Position numbers and translations under genes: made by a program | The notes under the pieces: generated by a model | What the model saw: the letters and a program-made list of their open reading frames with translations, nothing else | Databases searched by the model: none | Told to the model about the DNA's origin: nothing | Source: Flavobacteriales bacterium | GTDB lineage: Bacteria > Bacteroidota > Bacteroidia > Flavobacteriales_C > GCA-002722245 | DNA: 64,000 nucleotides | Assembly (NCBI GenBank): GCA_023251095.1 | Contig: JAHEZL010000003.1 | Coordinates: 1 to 64,000, forward strand | Reading direction: 5' to 3' | Shown here: positions 18,001 through 27,100 of the stretch, piece by piece | Numbering within the stretch: position 1 is the stretch's first letter | Layout: every line of letters starts with the position of its first letter

Positions 18001-18156
18001 TGCGCTACCTGATTTCGCTATCGGATTTGTTCCGTTAAAATCGAGAGCAGCACCATTTCCAAAATACCATTGGTTGTATTCTCCTTGTGAGAATCCGTCG
18101 GCAAAAAATATTGCTGATAGACAGAGGAGTAAAAAATATTTTAGAAGATGATTCAA
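15088..18156 (-). CDS. Ig/PKD-repeat surface protein with gliding-motility-type C-terminal domain (CHU_C)
   Basis: The 1022-residue protein has a signal peptide (about 1-23). Its N-terminal propeller-like region (about 25-370) has repeating NGKLLFYTDGTTVWNKN-like strands. A PKD domain (SASWDFGDPASGFSNF) follows, then about five Ig-like repeats of roughly 85 residues, each opening with C-x-G/N-D/S-x-x-x-L and containing YxWxP and NPxxxP motifs. A second PKD-like unit (QLWIYGDGTTSTEKVPQHTY) precedes the C-terminal domain NNDGLNDCFSVEV ... LEIYDRWGLLMYKN ... GTYYYIISIKD, the type B T9SS sorting signal. It is probably a secreted adhesin or surface-layer protein. It stands alone upstream of the TonB operon, with about 50 bases between. 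Confidence 0.88.
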   Translation of the reverse strand: MNHLLKYFLLLCLSAIFFADGFSQGEYNQWYFGNGAALDFNGTNPIAKSGSAANVSEGTASIADCAGKLLFYTDGTTVWNKNNSPMPNGYSLDGDPMATQVALIVKKPNSTGIYYIFTAGGDDDFDDNFEYSIVDMSLNGGLGDVTSKNIILVSNSTQKITVTRHANGIDVWVLTHYYNDNRFDAFLVTSSGVSGSPVTSYSGPTHTSGHGDMKISPNGDKILTCVEFMDLVSISDFNNANGVVSNTSFTNKFPQPHGGEFSANGKLAYVSSACFLASNCTNTGISQLNLGVTNPALVWSTSQKISGSTRVWGSMRRHSNGKIYCADDGSPYLGVINNPNTVGSGANYVHNGVFLGGEKSGWELPNDVLISTAVIPGNIDFSIVGGACPEDSYTFNIISSQAVSSASWDFGDPASGFSNFSSLLTPTHKFSATGTYTISVFINVDGCHTITLNKSLTVIKNPTADAGVDVSVCPGSTVNIGSNTTPGVTYSWTPNNKISNPNISNPLVWPLTPRYYYLKTTDAKGCNAFDTVFVLASGTIPPNAGPDTIICLNDSVKIGGGLKAPSNTTYSWIPATGLSNSHIPNPMASPATTTKYYLYSQNDTCSGLDSMILTVRVLPPVTASSVKNEICFGDTTQLSASGALSYVWSPSANINNINIQSPYVFPKQNTFYKVVGTDAFSCKNSDSIQIIVNPLPVSNAGLDTGLCLNDTIQLQASGSGTYLWQPSTELSDSTIGNPLAFPTKSTLYTLLVTDVKGCKKKDSLNVIVHVPHAYTLGNTLICEGSSINLWANGGVKYKWWPGESLSDSTIANPVAKPVNLTTYYVEVTDAYNCIDTASFQISLNIVPTAEFTVIQQTPGCEGFRTEFTNTSVNADSQLWIYGDGTTSTEKVPQHTYPFGKNVITKLIVTNNGLCHDTMSIPLNIKSISDAVLVTNGNVLTLNNDGLNDCFSVEVKDEFQNCVTLEIYDRWGLLMYKNDTYAYGECWDGKSQLTKQWVNPGTYYYIISIKDYSKTGYITVFRE

Positions 18157-18324
18157 ATTAAGCCGTAGAAGTTATTATTAAAATCTTTTCTATAGACGTA
18201 AGATCGGCAAAAAGTGTGCTTTGTTACACAAAAAAGAAAATAAAAAAGAATAAAATTATGGCACGGTATTGGGAATAAGCAATTCACTTCCTTTATAACC
18301 CTTGTTAAGTTTTAAGTACCCTTT

Positions 18325-18354
18325 AAAAAAGTCCCGTCCCCCGGGACTTTTTTT
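18325..18354 (-). terminator. Rho-independent terminator after the aminotransferase gene
   Basis: AAAAAAGTCCCG (18325-18336) pairs with CGGGACTTTTTT (18342-18353) around a short C-rich loop. Read on the minus strand it ends in a run of T. It lies three bases beyond the aminotransferase stop. Confidence 0.85.
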
Positions 18355-18356
18355 CG

Positions 18357-19556
18357 TTATAAAGTTTTACCGGGATATTGTTCCAACGCAATTTGTAAGC
18401 AGGTCATTGCTTTGGTTAAAGAGGTCTGATTAAGAACATAAGCCATTCTCACTTCCTGTTCACCCATTCCCGGAGTAGAATAAAATCCATTGCCGGGAGC
18501 AAGCATTACCGTCTCTCCGTTATATCGGAAATCAGTGAGCAGCCATTTGCAAAATTTATCGGCACTATCCACAGGAAGTTTAGCCATGATATAAAAAGCC
18601 CCTGCCGGTTTTGCAAAAACCACACCTTTCATTTTTGAAAGTGCATCACAAACCAGGTCTCTTCTTTTGATGTATTCATTTTTAACATTGTCGAAATATT
18701 CCTGCTTTACATCCAAAGCTGCTTCACCTGCAATTTGTCCGTAGGTAGGCGGACTCAATCGTGCCTGAGCAAATTTCAAAGCAGTTTCAATCACCGATTT
18801 GTTGCGGGAAATCAACGTTCCTATCCTTGCGCCGCACATGCTATAGCGTTTGGAAATAGAATCAATCAATATCACATTGTCTTCTACTCCTTCCAGTTGC
18901 ATTACTGAAAAAGGAATAGCCTGATCGTAGCAAAATTCACGGTACACTTCATCTGCAAAAAGAAACATGTCATGTTTCTTTACCAGATTTTTCAATTGTT
19001 CCAGCTCATCTCTGGAATATATTTTTCCTGTAGGGTTTCCCGGATTACAAAGCATGATGGCCTTTGTTTTATCGGAAATATAATTTTCAAAAGTGGAGAT
19101 AGGAGGCAAGGCAAAATTATCTTCAATTTTAGTTGGAATAGTTTTGATAGATGCACTCGCAGCTTTAGCAAAGCTGATATAGTTGGCGTAAAAAGGTTCA
19201 GGTACCAAAACCTCGTCACCGGGATTCAGGCAAACCAAAAAACCAATCAAAATTGCTTCCGATCCGCCTGAGGTAATGATGATATCTTCTGTTGATAAGC
19301 CGATGCTGAATTTGCTGTAATACTCTACCAATTTTGTTCGGAAGCTTAGGTTTCCTGCAGAATGGCTGTATTCCAAAACTTTTAAATCGGCATTTTTTAC
19401 AGCGTTTAAGGCAATTTCAGGAGTAGGGATGTCGGGCTGACCGATATTTAAAAAATGAACATGTACCCCTTTTCGCTGAGCAGCTTCCGCAAGCGGAGCC
19501 AGTTTACGAATGGGAGACAAGGTTATTTCTTTTCCTCTTTCTGAAATTTTTATCAT
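18357..19556 (-). CDS. Pyridoxal-phosphate aminotransferase, class I/II
   Basis: The protein has the fold-type I aminotransferase pattern: IGQPDIPTPEIAL near the N terminus, TSGGSEAILIGF, the NPGNPTGKIYS loop, the ADEVYREFCYD aspartate motif, the lysine segment SISKRYSMCGARIG (PLP Schiff-base lysine) and a C-terminal R in EVRMAY. It should transfer amino groups between amino and keto acids; the exact substrate (aspartate, aromatic, other) cannot be read from the sequence. ATG 19556 (MIKISERGKEI) is chosen as typical for the family, giving 399 residues. An in-frame ATG at 19604 would add 16 lysine-rich residues and sits about 20 bases from an upstream terminator. Confidence 0.92.
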   Translation of the reverse strand: MIKISERGKEITLSPIRKLAPLAEAAQRKGVHVHFLNIGQPDIPTPEIALNAVKNADLKVLEYSHSAGNLSFRTKLVEYYSKFSIGLSTEDIIITSGGSEAILIGFLVCLNPGDEVLVPEPFYANYISFAKAASASIKTIPTKIEDNFALPPISTFENYISDKTKAIMLCNPGNPTGKIYSRDELEQLKNLVKKHDMFLFADEVYREFCYDQAIPFSVMQLEGVEDNVILIDSISKRYSMCGARIGTLISRNKSVIETALKFAQARLSPPTYGQIAGEAALDVKQEYFDNVKNEYIKRRDLVCDALSKMKGVVFAKPAGAFYIMAKLPVDSADKFCKWLLTDFRYNGETVMLAPGNGFYSTPGMGEQEVRMAYVLNQTSLTKAMTCLQIALEQYPGKTL

Positions 19557-19624
19557 ACTGTAGATTTGTTCAAGGTCGGCAAATTTCTTATTTTTTTTCG
19601 GCATTCCGAATTATTGCTAAAATA

Positions 19625-19655
19625 AAAAAGCCCTACGATTTTCGTAGGGCTTTTT
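19625..19655 (-). terminator. Rho-independent terminator after DUF1573 gene 1
   Basis: A perfect 14-bp stem (AAAAAGCCCTACGA, 19625-19638, with 19642-19655) and a TTT loop form a classic terminator. It is symmetric enough to work both ways, but it lies downstream of the minus-strand DUF1573 gene that stops at 19701. Confidence 0.85.
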
Positions 19656-19700
19656 CTGTAAGTAAGTTATAATCTTGAGAAAATTGAACTTGTGAACTTC

Positions 19701-20144
19701 TTATTGAGCTGTAGGTCCTCCGGTTTTTGTTGGTAATCCGGTTTCGGCAGCTTCTACTGTACCATGTATTTTTAAGGTAATTGTTCCATTACCTGCGTTT
19801 GACATTACGGTTACTGTTTTGGTAAATGCACCCAATCTGTTGGTGTCATATCTTACCTGCATTTCACCTTTTTCACCGGGCATTGTTGGTTCTGTAGGAC
19901 AGGTTGGAACTGTGCAACCGCATGAACCCTGACAAGTAGTGATGATTAAAGGTGTTTTTCCTGTGTTGGTGAATTTTACTGTTCTGAAAGGATCTGAACC
20001 TTGTTTGATGGTTCCGAAATCGATGTCTAAAGTTTGGAATTCAATTTTAGGTGCTTTAGGATCCGGAGCTGTTGCTCCGTCTTGAGAAAATCCGCTGATT
20101 GCAGCGCTCATTAGAATTACAAAGGATAAAAGTAATTTTTTCAT
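19701..20144 (-). CDS. DUF1573 exported protein, paralog 1
   Basis: The 147-residue product has a signal peptide (MKKLLLSFVILMSAAISGFSQ) and one DUF1573 beta-sandwich (IDFGTIKQGSDPFRTVKFTNTGKTPLIITTCQGSCGCTVPTC), a fold related to ASH/MSP-like Ig domains. Four cysteines are spaced C-x3-C-x-C-x4-C; many family members carry only the central CGC pair, so the outer cysteines are notable and could form disulfides or bind a metal. The C terminus is low-complexity. Its paralog lies 101 bases upstream on the same strand, and both have the same motif upstream. It probably acts in the periplasm or on the cell surface; its function is unknown. Confidence 0.88.
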   Translation of the reverse strand: MKKLLLSFVILMSAAISGFSQDGATAPDPKAPKIEFQTLDIDFGTIKQGSDPFRTVKFTNTGKTPLIITTCQGSCGCTVPTCPTEPTMPGEKGEMQVRYDTNRLGAFTKTVTVMSNAGNGTITLKIHGTVEAAETGLPTKTGGPTAQ

Positions 20145-20217
20145 TTTGGTTTATTGTTTTGGTTGTCTTTGTTTTATTTCAATGATTGTACCAAGATAAA
20201 TTCTATTTGTTTCTTTT

Positions 20218-20239
20218 CTTGTTAACGACTTGTTAACGA
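20218..20239 (-). promoter_or_regulatory. Tandem 11-bp repeat upstream of DUF1573 gene 1
   Basis: CTTGTTAACGA occurs twice in tandem (20218-20228 and 20229-20239). On the minus strand the core TTAACAAGTCGTTAACA (20220-20236) begins about 75 bases before the start codon. A version differing at one of 17 positions precedes the paralog. It is a candidate regulator site. Confidence 0.4.
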
Positions 20240-20245
20240 TTTAAT

Positions 20246-20632
20246 TTATTCGGTGACTACGCCTTTTACATTTAAATAAATATTCCCTCCGCTGTTGTTG
20301 GAAGAGATCGTTACTGTTTTATTGAATTTACCTACTTTATCAGTATTGTAAGTCACAACGATTTCACCGGTTTTTCCCGGCATGATAGGTTCGTGAGGAC
20401 ATTTCCCTGAAGTGCAATCACAAGAACCTGTACAACTAACAATAATAAGAGGAGATTTTCCTGTATTGGTGAATTTCACTACTCTGTCTTTATTGGAACC
20501 CTTTGCTACTGTTCCATAATCCAAAGTCATTGTTTCTAATTTTAAAACCGGAGCATTTGTTTCAGCTGCGTTTTGCGCAAATCCTTTGAAGCTTGTTACA
20601 AGAAGAATAAGCGATAAAAATAAATACTTCAT
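20246..20632 (-). CDS. DUF1573 exported protein, paralog 2
   Basis: This is a 128-residue paralog of the next gene: signal peptide (MKYLFLSLILLVTSFKGFAQ), then LDYGTVAKGSNKDRVVKFTNTGKSPLIIVSCTGSCDCTSGKCPHEPIMPGKTGEI. The same C-x3-C-x-C-x4-C cysteine pattern is kept, though the surrounding residues have diverged, which points to selection on the cysteines. ATG 20632 fits the signal peptide; an upstream in-frame start would put 11 polar residues before it. The two genes look like a tandem duplication. Confidence 0.87.
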   Translation of the reverse strand: MKYLFLSLILLVTSFKGFAQNAAETNAPVLKLETMTLDYGTVAKGSNKDRVVKFTNTGKSPLIIVSCTGSCDCTSGKCPHEPIMPGKTGEIVVTYNTDKVGKFNKTVTISSNNSGGNIYLNVKGVVTE

Positions 20633-20681
20633 GGTTACGGATTTATGTTCTGCTAAGCTATTCAATTACTATTCCATTTGC

Positions 20682-20698
20682 TGTTAATGACTTGTTAA
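20682..20698 (-). promoter_or_regulatory. Shared motif upstream of DUF1573 gene 2
   Basis: The minus-strand sequence TTAACAAGTCATTAACA matches the motif upstream of the paralog (20220-20236) at 16 of 17 positions, about 50 bases before this gene's start. Its inverted half-sites (TTAAC, GTTAA-like) suggest a dimeric regulator, or it may simply have been copied with the gene. Confidence 0.4.
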
Positions 20699-20708
20699 AG
20701 CAAATCAC

Positions 20709-20716
20709 TATTTTTG
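20709..20716 (+). promoter_or_regulatory. -7 box upstream of valS
   Basis: TATTTTTG matches TAnnTTTG exactly, 19 bases before the valS ATG. The nearest TTG upstream (20692-20694) leaves a 14-base spacer, shorter than usual, so the -33 element is unclear. Confidence 0.4.
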
Positions 20717-20735
20717 TCGCTCAAAATTTTTACAA

Positions 20736-23354
20736 ATGCTGATCGACACAAAATACGATCCTTCAGGGATTGAAGGAAAATGGTTTCAATACTGGTTAGA
20801 CAAAGGATTTTTTAAATCGGTTCCTGATGAAAGGGAGCCTTTTACTATTGTAATGCCTCCGCCGAATGTGACTGGTCAGCTGCATCTCGGACATACCTTA
20901 AACAATACACTTCAGGATATTTTAACCCGTAAAGCCCGTTTGCAGGGCAAAAATGCCTGCTGGGTACCGGGAACCGACCATGCTTCCATTGCCACTGAAA
21001 ATAAAGTGATTGAAATGCTGGCCGAAAAAGGCATCAGTAAAAAGGATTTGTCCCGTGATGAATTTTTGAAATACGCCTGGGAGTGGAAGGAAAAATACGG
21101 CGGCATTATTTTGAGTCAGCTCAAAAGGTTAGGTGCTTCCTGCGATTGGGACCGTACTGCTTTTACAATGGACGATAACCAATACCAATCTGTTATCAAG
21201 GTTTTTGTTGATTTGTTCAATAAAGGATACATCTATAAAGGAGTGCGCATGGTGAACTGGGATCCGATGCGTCAAACTGCTTTATCCGACGAAGAGGTAT
21301 ATTATAAAGAGGTAAACTCGAAATTATATCATGTTAAATATGCGATTGAAGGAACAAGCGAATTCATCACGATAGCGACTACGCGTCCCGAAACTATTCT
21401 CGGAGATACCGCCATCTGCGTAAATCCAACGGATGAAAGATATGCCCATTTGAAAGGTAAAAAAGCGATTGTTCCATTAGTGAACCGCTCTATTCCTATC
21501 ATTTTTGATGAATATGTAGATAAGGAATTCGGAACAGGGGCCTTGAAAGTAACTCCAGCTCACGATGAAAATGACTACAAACTGGGAATGAAGCACAATT
21601 TAGAGATCATCGATATTTTAAATGCCGATGGTACTTTGAATGAGAAAGCTCAATTCTTTATTGGTAAAGATCGTTTTGCTGCGCGTAAAGCCATTGCTCA
21701 AACTTTGGAAGAAGGTGGACAAATGGTGAAAATTGAAGAAATAAAAAACAAGGTTTCCTGCTCTGAAAGATCACATGCTGTCGTTGAACCTAAACTGTCA
21801 TTGCAATGGTTCTGCAAAATGAAAGAACTGGCCGATCCTGCCTTGAAAGTAGTGCTGGAAGAGAAATTAAAACTGCATCCTAAAAATGCGGTTAACACCT
21901 ATAAGCACTGGTTGGAAAACATCAACGATTGGTGTATCTCCCGTCAGTTATGGTGGGGTCAACGCATTCCTGCTTTTTATTTTGGCAGTGGAGTAAATGA
22001 TTTTGTAGTGGCAGAAACGGCGGAAAAAGCTTTGGAACTGGCAAAAGCAAAAACAGGCAAAAACTTATCTGTTGCCGATTTGAAACAAGACGAAGATGTT
22101 GTAGATACCTGGTTTTCTTCCTGGTTATGGCCAACTGCTGTTTTCAACGGAATCAACGATCCGGGCAATGCCGATATCAAATATTACTATCCGACGAATG
22201 TATTGGTAACCGGACAGGATATCATTTTTTTCTGGGTGGCGAGAATGATCATGGCGGGCTTGGAATATGAAAAAGAAATTCCTTTCAAAGACGTTTATTT
22301 CACCGGAATGGTGCGCGATAAGCAAGGAAGAAAAATGTCGAAATCATTGGGGAATTCTCCCGATTTATTTGAAATTTTCGATAAGTACGGCGTAGATGGC
22401 GTTCGTGTAGGGGTATTGTTTTCTTCTCCTGCCGGCGGTGATTTGATGTTCGATGAAAAGCAATGTGAGCAAGGAAGAAATTTTGCCAATAAAATATGGA
22501 ACGCCCTGCGTTTGGTAAAAGGGTTGGAAATTACTGAAACCGAAAACAAGGATTGTGATGTTGTTTTCTCCTGGTTTGAAAACAAGATGGCGGAGAGTTT
22601 AGTGAAAATCAACGACGCCTTTGATAAATACCGTATTTCTGATGCTTTGCTGGAAACTTACCGTTTGATCTGGGATGAGTTTTGCGCCTGGTATTTAGAG
22701 TTGATCAAACCTGAATTCGGACAACCGATTGCACGCAACGTTTTGAATAAAACCATTCAGTATTTCGAAGAATTAATGGTGATCCTGCATCCTTTCATGC
22801 CTTTCATCACCGAAGAAATATGGCAGAAATTAAAAGAAAGAAAAGAAGGAGAAAGTATCATGGTGTTGAAATGGACAGAAAAAAGAATATCTGATGCAGT
22901 AGTGTTGCAACATGGTGAAATCATGAAGGAATTGGTGACAGGCGTTCGTAATGTCCGCAACCAAAACAATCTTTCTCCGAAGGAAGCTTTGGAAGTGAAA
23001 ATCAAAACAGCCCAAAAACAAAACTATTCCCCCTTTGAAAATCTCGTTCGCAAATTAGCCAATGTTTCTACTTTGGAATATGTAAGTGAAAAAGTAAATG
23101 ACGCTAAGTCTTTCATCGTTAAAACCGATGAAGTATTTATTCCTTTAGAAGTAAATGCTGCCGATGAAATTGAGCGCATGACGAAGGAGCTGGAATACAA
23201 TAAAGGTTTCCTGATTTCGGTAGATAAAAAACTGTCGAACGAACGCTTTGTTCAAAATGCAAATCCTCAGATTATTGAGGCTGAACGCAAGAAAAAAGCG
23301 GATGCTGAAGCAAAAATAAAAATGTTGGAAGAGAGTTTGGCGGCAATGAAATAA
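20736..23354 (+). CDS. valS: Valyl-tRNA synthetase
   Basis: This 872-residue class I synthetase has the HIGH-type motif HLGH in PPPNVTGQLHLGHTLN, the editing (CP1) domain with TTRPETILGDTAICVNP and GTGALKVTPAHDENDYKLG, the KMSKS loop (GRKMSKSLGNSPD), an anticodon-binding helical domain and a C-terminal coiled-coil arm (IERMTKELEYNKGFLISVDKK). It charges tRNA-Val and edits mischarged threonine. The length is normal. It is a single-gene unit with a TAnnTTTG box upstream. Its stop is separated by one base from the stop of the opposing YdcF-like gene, leaving no room for an intergenic terminator. Confidence 0.98.
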   Translation: MLIDTKYDPSGIEGKWFQYWLDKGFFKSVPDEREPFTIVMPPPNVTGQLHLGHTLNNTLQDILTRKARLQGKNACWVPGTDHASIATENKVIEMLAEKGISKKDLSRDEFLKYAWEWKEKYGGIILSQLKRLGASCDWDRTAFTMDDNQYQSVIKVFVDLFNKGYIYKGVRMVNWDPMRQTALSDEEVYYKEVNSKLYHVKYAIEGTSEFITIATTRPETILGDTAICVNPTDERYAHLKGKKAIVPLVNRSIPIIFDEYVDKEFGTGALKVTPAHDENDYKLGMKHNLEIIDILNADGTLNEKAQFFIGKDRFAARKAIAQTLEEGGQMVKIEEIKNKVSCSERSHAVVEPKLSLQWFCKMKELADPALKVVLEEKLKLHPKNAVNTYKHWLENINDWCISRQLWWGQRIPAFYFGSGVNDFVVAETAEKALELAKAKTGKNLSVADLKQDEDVVDTWFSSWLWPTAVFNGINDPGNADIKYYYPTNVLVTGQDIIFFWVARMIMAGLEYEKEIPFKDVYFTGMVRDKQGRKMSKSLGNSPDLFEIFDKYGVDGVRVGVLFSSPAGGDLMFDEKQCEQGRNFANKIWNALRLVKGLEITETENKDCDVVFSWFENKMAESLVKINDAFDKYRISDALLETYRLIWDEFCAWYLELIKPEFGQPIARNVLNKTIQYFEELMVILHPFMPFITEEIWQKLKERKEGESIMVLKWTEKRISDAVVLQHGEIMKELVTGVRNVRNQNNLSPKEALEVKIKTAQKQNYSPFENLVRKLANVSTLEYVSEKVNDAKSFIVKTDEVFIPLEVNAADEIERMTKELEYNKGFLISVDKKLSNERFVQNANPQIIEAERKKKADAEAKIKMLEESLAAMK

Positions 23355-23355
23355 A

Positions 23356-24126
23356 CTAAATATACCCCGCTATTTTATACGTCCAATAACCAATGGTTTC
23401 ATGAAGAAATACTTCCCACATACCAATGGCCCAGATATTAGGAATCACTAAATTTTGAAAAGTGAACTTGCGCGGACCGCTGATTCTACTGGTGCTATAG
23501 TCGTCGACCATTATTCCTGCTTTTGTAAAACAAGCCAATGACCGTTTCATGTGTGTTGCTGAAGTAATAAGTAAGTATTTTTGTTGTTCAGGATGATCAA
23601 ATTTAGTTTTCAGAAATTCGTAACTGTACATCGCATTTTCTCTGGTGTTGCGCGATTTGGTTTCAATCCATATATCTTTCTCATCAAAACCGAGATCTTT
23701 CACAAAATCCAACAGCAATTTTGATTCTACTATTTCAGGGTAAGTCATATCGCCTGAGCCTCCTGAAATCAAAATTTTATCAATGTTTCCTTTTTTGTAT
23801 AAAATCAGGGTTTGCAACAAACGGTCGATGTTGGAATTAAAAACCAGTTTTTTGTTTTGTCCATCGTAATTGATCATTCCTCCGAGTACAATGCCTACAT
23901 CGTAGTGGTCTTTTTGCGTAAGTGTTTTATCCGGAGCTTCACTGGAGCGCATTACTTCTTCTGCTAAAAACTCGTTGGAAAATACCAGAAAAATGATTCC
24001 GGAAATGATCAGGGCTTTTTTCTTTCGCTCCGGTATTTTAGTGATAATGGCATAGATTACACCGATGGCGATCCACGAAAAGGGTGAAATTAAAAAAGCC
24101 AGTATTTTAGATAGGATGAAGAACAT
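23356..24126 (-). CDS. YdcF/ElyC-like DUF218 membrane protein
   Basis: The 256-residue product has two N-terminal hydrophobic segments (about residues 3-28 and 36-53) and then a DUF218 domain: [44 protein letters not shown] and [16 protein letters not shown]. These match the conserved acidic and N-T-x-E-N motifs of the family, linked in E. coli (ElyC/SanA/YdcF) to envelope and lipid-carrier homeostasis. It diverges from icmF, with only 21 bases between starts, and abuts valS at the 3' end. A TATTTTTG box on the minus strand at 24165-24172, inside icmF, could be its -7 element. Confidence 0.85.
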   Translation of the reverse strand: MFFILSKILAFLISPFSWIAIGVIYAIITKIPERKKKALIISGIIFLVFSNEFLAEEVMRSSEAPDKTLTQKDHYDVGIVLGGMINYDGQNKKLVFNSNIDRLLQTLILYKKGNIDKILISGGSGDMTYPEIVESKLLLDFVKDLGFDEKDIWIETKSRNTRENAMYSYEFLKTKFDHPEQQKYLLITSATHMKRSLACFTKAGIMVDDYSTSRISGPRKFTFQNLVIPNIWAIGMWEVFLHETIGYWTYKIAGYI

Positions 24127-24134
24127 TTCCTTTT

Positions 24135-24142
24135 TACATTTG
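24135..24142 (+). promoter_or_regulatory. -7 box immediately upstream of icmF
   Basis: TACATTTG fits TAnnTTTG exactly and ends five bases before the icmF ATG. Transcription would then begin at or next to the start codon, giving a leaderless or nearly leaderless message. No clear -33 TTG is seen. Confidence 0.4.
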
Positions 24143-24147
24143 AGATT

Positions 24148-27100
24148 ATGTCGAAAAACCTTTCCAAAAATAAAATAAGAATTGTAACTGCCGCATCTTT
24201 ATTTGACGGACACGATGCTTCTATTAATATTTTTCGCAGGATTATTCAGGCTTCCGGAGTTGAAGTAATTCATCTGGGACACGATCGTTCGGCTCAGGAA
24301 ATTGTGAATTGTGCCATTCAGGAAGATGCCGATGCTATTGCTATTACGTCGTATCAGGGCGGACATATGGAGTTTTTCAAATACATGTTCGATTTGCTCA
24401 AAGAGAATAATTCGGGTCACATTAAAATATTTGGCGGCGGCGGTGGAACCATTCTTCCTTCCGAAATTAAAGAGCTGGAGAAATATGGGATAGAAAGAAT
24501 TTATCATCCCGATCACGGACGGGAAATGGGCTTGCAGGGAATGATAGACGATATGATTTCGAGGATAAAACCTAAAGCGCGAAGTTTTAAAACCCTTCCT
24601 CAAATGATTTCGCTGTGTGAGAATTCACCGGCAGAAGCAAAGAAAGAATTGAAGAAGTTGAAAGTGAAAAACATTCCTGTGTTGGGAATTACCGGTACAG
24701 GAGGAGCAGGTAAATCAACCATTACAGATGAACTTCTACGAAGATTTCTATTGCAAAACCCCAATAAAAAAATAGCGGTTATTTCAGTTGATCCCTCTAA
24801 ACGCAAAACCGGCGGAGCTTTGCTGGGCGATAGAATACGAATGAATGCAGTATCCAATGACCGTGTGTACATGCGTTCACTCGCTACGCGACAAGCCAAT
24901 TTATCGGTATCACCTTTTGTTAAAGATGCGCTGCAGGTATTGAAATCCGCTGATTTTGATCTGATTCTTCTGGAAACTTCAGGGATTGGCCAATCAGATA
25001 CAGAGATCACCGAATATGCTGATGTTAGTTTGTATGTTATGACTCCTGAATTCGGCGCCCCGAGTCAGCTGGAGAAAATTGATATGTTGGATTTTGCTGA
25101 TGTGATAGCGCTCAATAAATTTGATAAAAAAGGCGGACTGGATGCTTTGCGCGACATCAAAAAGCAATACCAGCGCAATCATTCTTTGTGGAAGCAGCAA
25201 CCCGACGAAATGCCTGTGATTGGTACCGTTGCTTCCCGTTTCAATGACGAAGGCACCAATGAATTGTACGCTGCTTTAGTTGAATTATTGAATGCTAAAG
25301 GAGCTCAATTTAATACAACAGTTCTTGCTGCCAATCAAACAGAAATGACTGCTGTCATTCCTTCGGGCCGGGTAAGATATTTATCGGAAATTTCAGAGAT
25401 CATTAGGAAATACAACGCTGAGGTTGAAAATCAAGCGGAGTTGGCCAATCAGGTTTATGGCTTTCAAAAAGCCTTGGAAGTATTGAAAAACAAAGATCTT
25501 CAGACTAAATACGAAGAGCTCAAGCAGCAACTGTCAAAAGAAAATTTACAGCTTCTGGAAAACTGGAAGAAAAAGAAAGAAGCCTATAAAAAAGAAGAAT
25601 TTACATATTCGGTGAGGGGAAAAGAAATCAAAGTTCCTTTGTACACCCAATCCTTATCTCAAAACAAAATTCCAAAAGTTGTTTTGCCCCGTTTTGAAGC
25701 CTGGGGCGATATTTTGCGCTGGTCGCTGCAAGAAAATGTGCCGGGAGAATTTCCATATACTGCCGGCTTATTTCCATTTAAAAGAAGTGGTGAAGATCCT
25801 ACGCGAATGTTTGCCGGCGAAGGATCGCCTGAGCGTACCAACAAGCGCTTTCATTATGTGAGTGCGGATATGCCGGCAAAGCGTTTATCCACTGCCTTTG
25901 ATTCGGTTACGCTTTACGGTCGTGATCCCGATCACCGTCCGGATATTTACGGAAAGGTTGGTAATTCAGGAGTTTCCGTGTGTTGTTTGGATGATATCAA
26001 GAAGTTGTATTCGGGTTTTGATTTGTGCAGTCCGAATACTTCGGTAAGTATGACGATCAACGGTCCGGCACCTATTGTTCTTGCGTTCTTTTTAAATGCT
26101 GCGATTGATCAGCAATGTGAAAAGTATATGGCGGTAGAGACGCAAAATTTTGCGTCTGTACAAAAAGTCAAAAGCCAGAAGGTGAAATACAATGGCGCTT
26201 TGCCAAAAGAAAATGATGGTTTAGGTTTAAAGCTATTGGGTACAACTGGAGATGAAGTTATATCCAAAGAAGTATACAATAAAATCAAGGCCGAAACCCT
26301 TAAACAAGTGAGAGGAACTGTTCAGGCCGATATTTTAAAAGAAGATCAGGCGCAAAACACCTGTATTTTCTCTACCGATTTTGCCTTGAAGATGATGGGC
26401 GATGTGCAGGAGTACTTCATTCAAAATAAAATCCAGAACTATTATTCGGTTTCGGTGTCTGGCTATCATATTGCGGAAGCCGGCGCTAATCCGGTTACTC
26501 AATTGGCTTTTACCCTCGCCAACGGCTTCACTTATGTAGAGTATTATTTGAGCAGGGGGATGAACATCAATGATTTTGGAGGTAACCTGAGTTTTTTCTT
26601 TTCCAACGGATTGGATCCTGAATATGCAGTCATCGGTAGAGTTGCCCGAAGGATATGGGCCAAAGCCATGAAATTGAAGTATGGCGCCAATGAAAAGGCT
26701 CAAATGCTGAAATACCATATTCAAACATCAGGAAGATCACTCCATGCTCAGGAGATTGATTTCAACGACATTCGCACCACTTTGCAGGCTTTATATGCTA
26801 TCTATGACAATTGTAATTCCTTGCATACCAATGCTTATGATGAAGCAATTACTACTCCAACGGAGGAGTCGGTGCGCAGAGCATTGGCCATACAAATGAT
26901 CATCAATAAGGAATTGGGCCTGGCGGTCAACGAAAATCCTATGCAGGGTTCCTTTATTATAGAAGAGTTGACGGATCTGGTGGAAGAGGCTGTGATGGCT
27001 GAATTCGACCGGATCACTGAAAGAGGAGGGGTTTTGGGTGCTATGGAAACCATGTATCAGCGTTCCAAAATACAGGAAGAATCCATGTATTATGAGGGGT

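Noticed and set aside
7560-18156. SusC/SusD-type polysaccharide utilisation locus
   Set aside because: No SusD-like lipoprotein or glycan hydrolase gene accompanies the TonB receptor.
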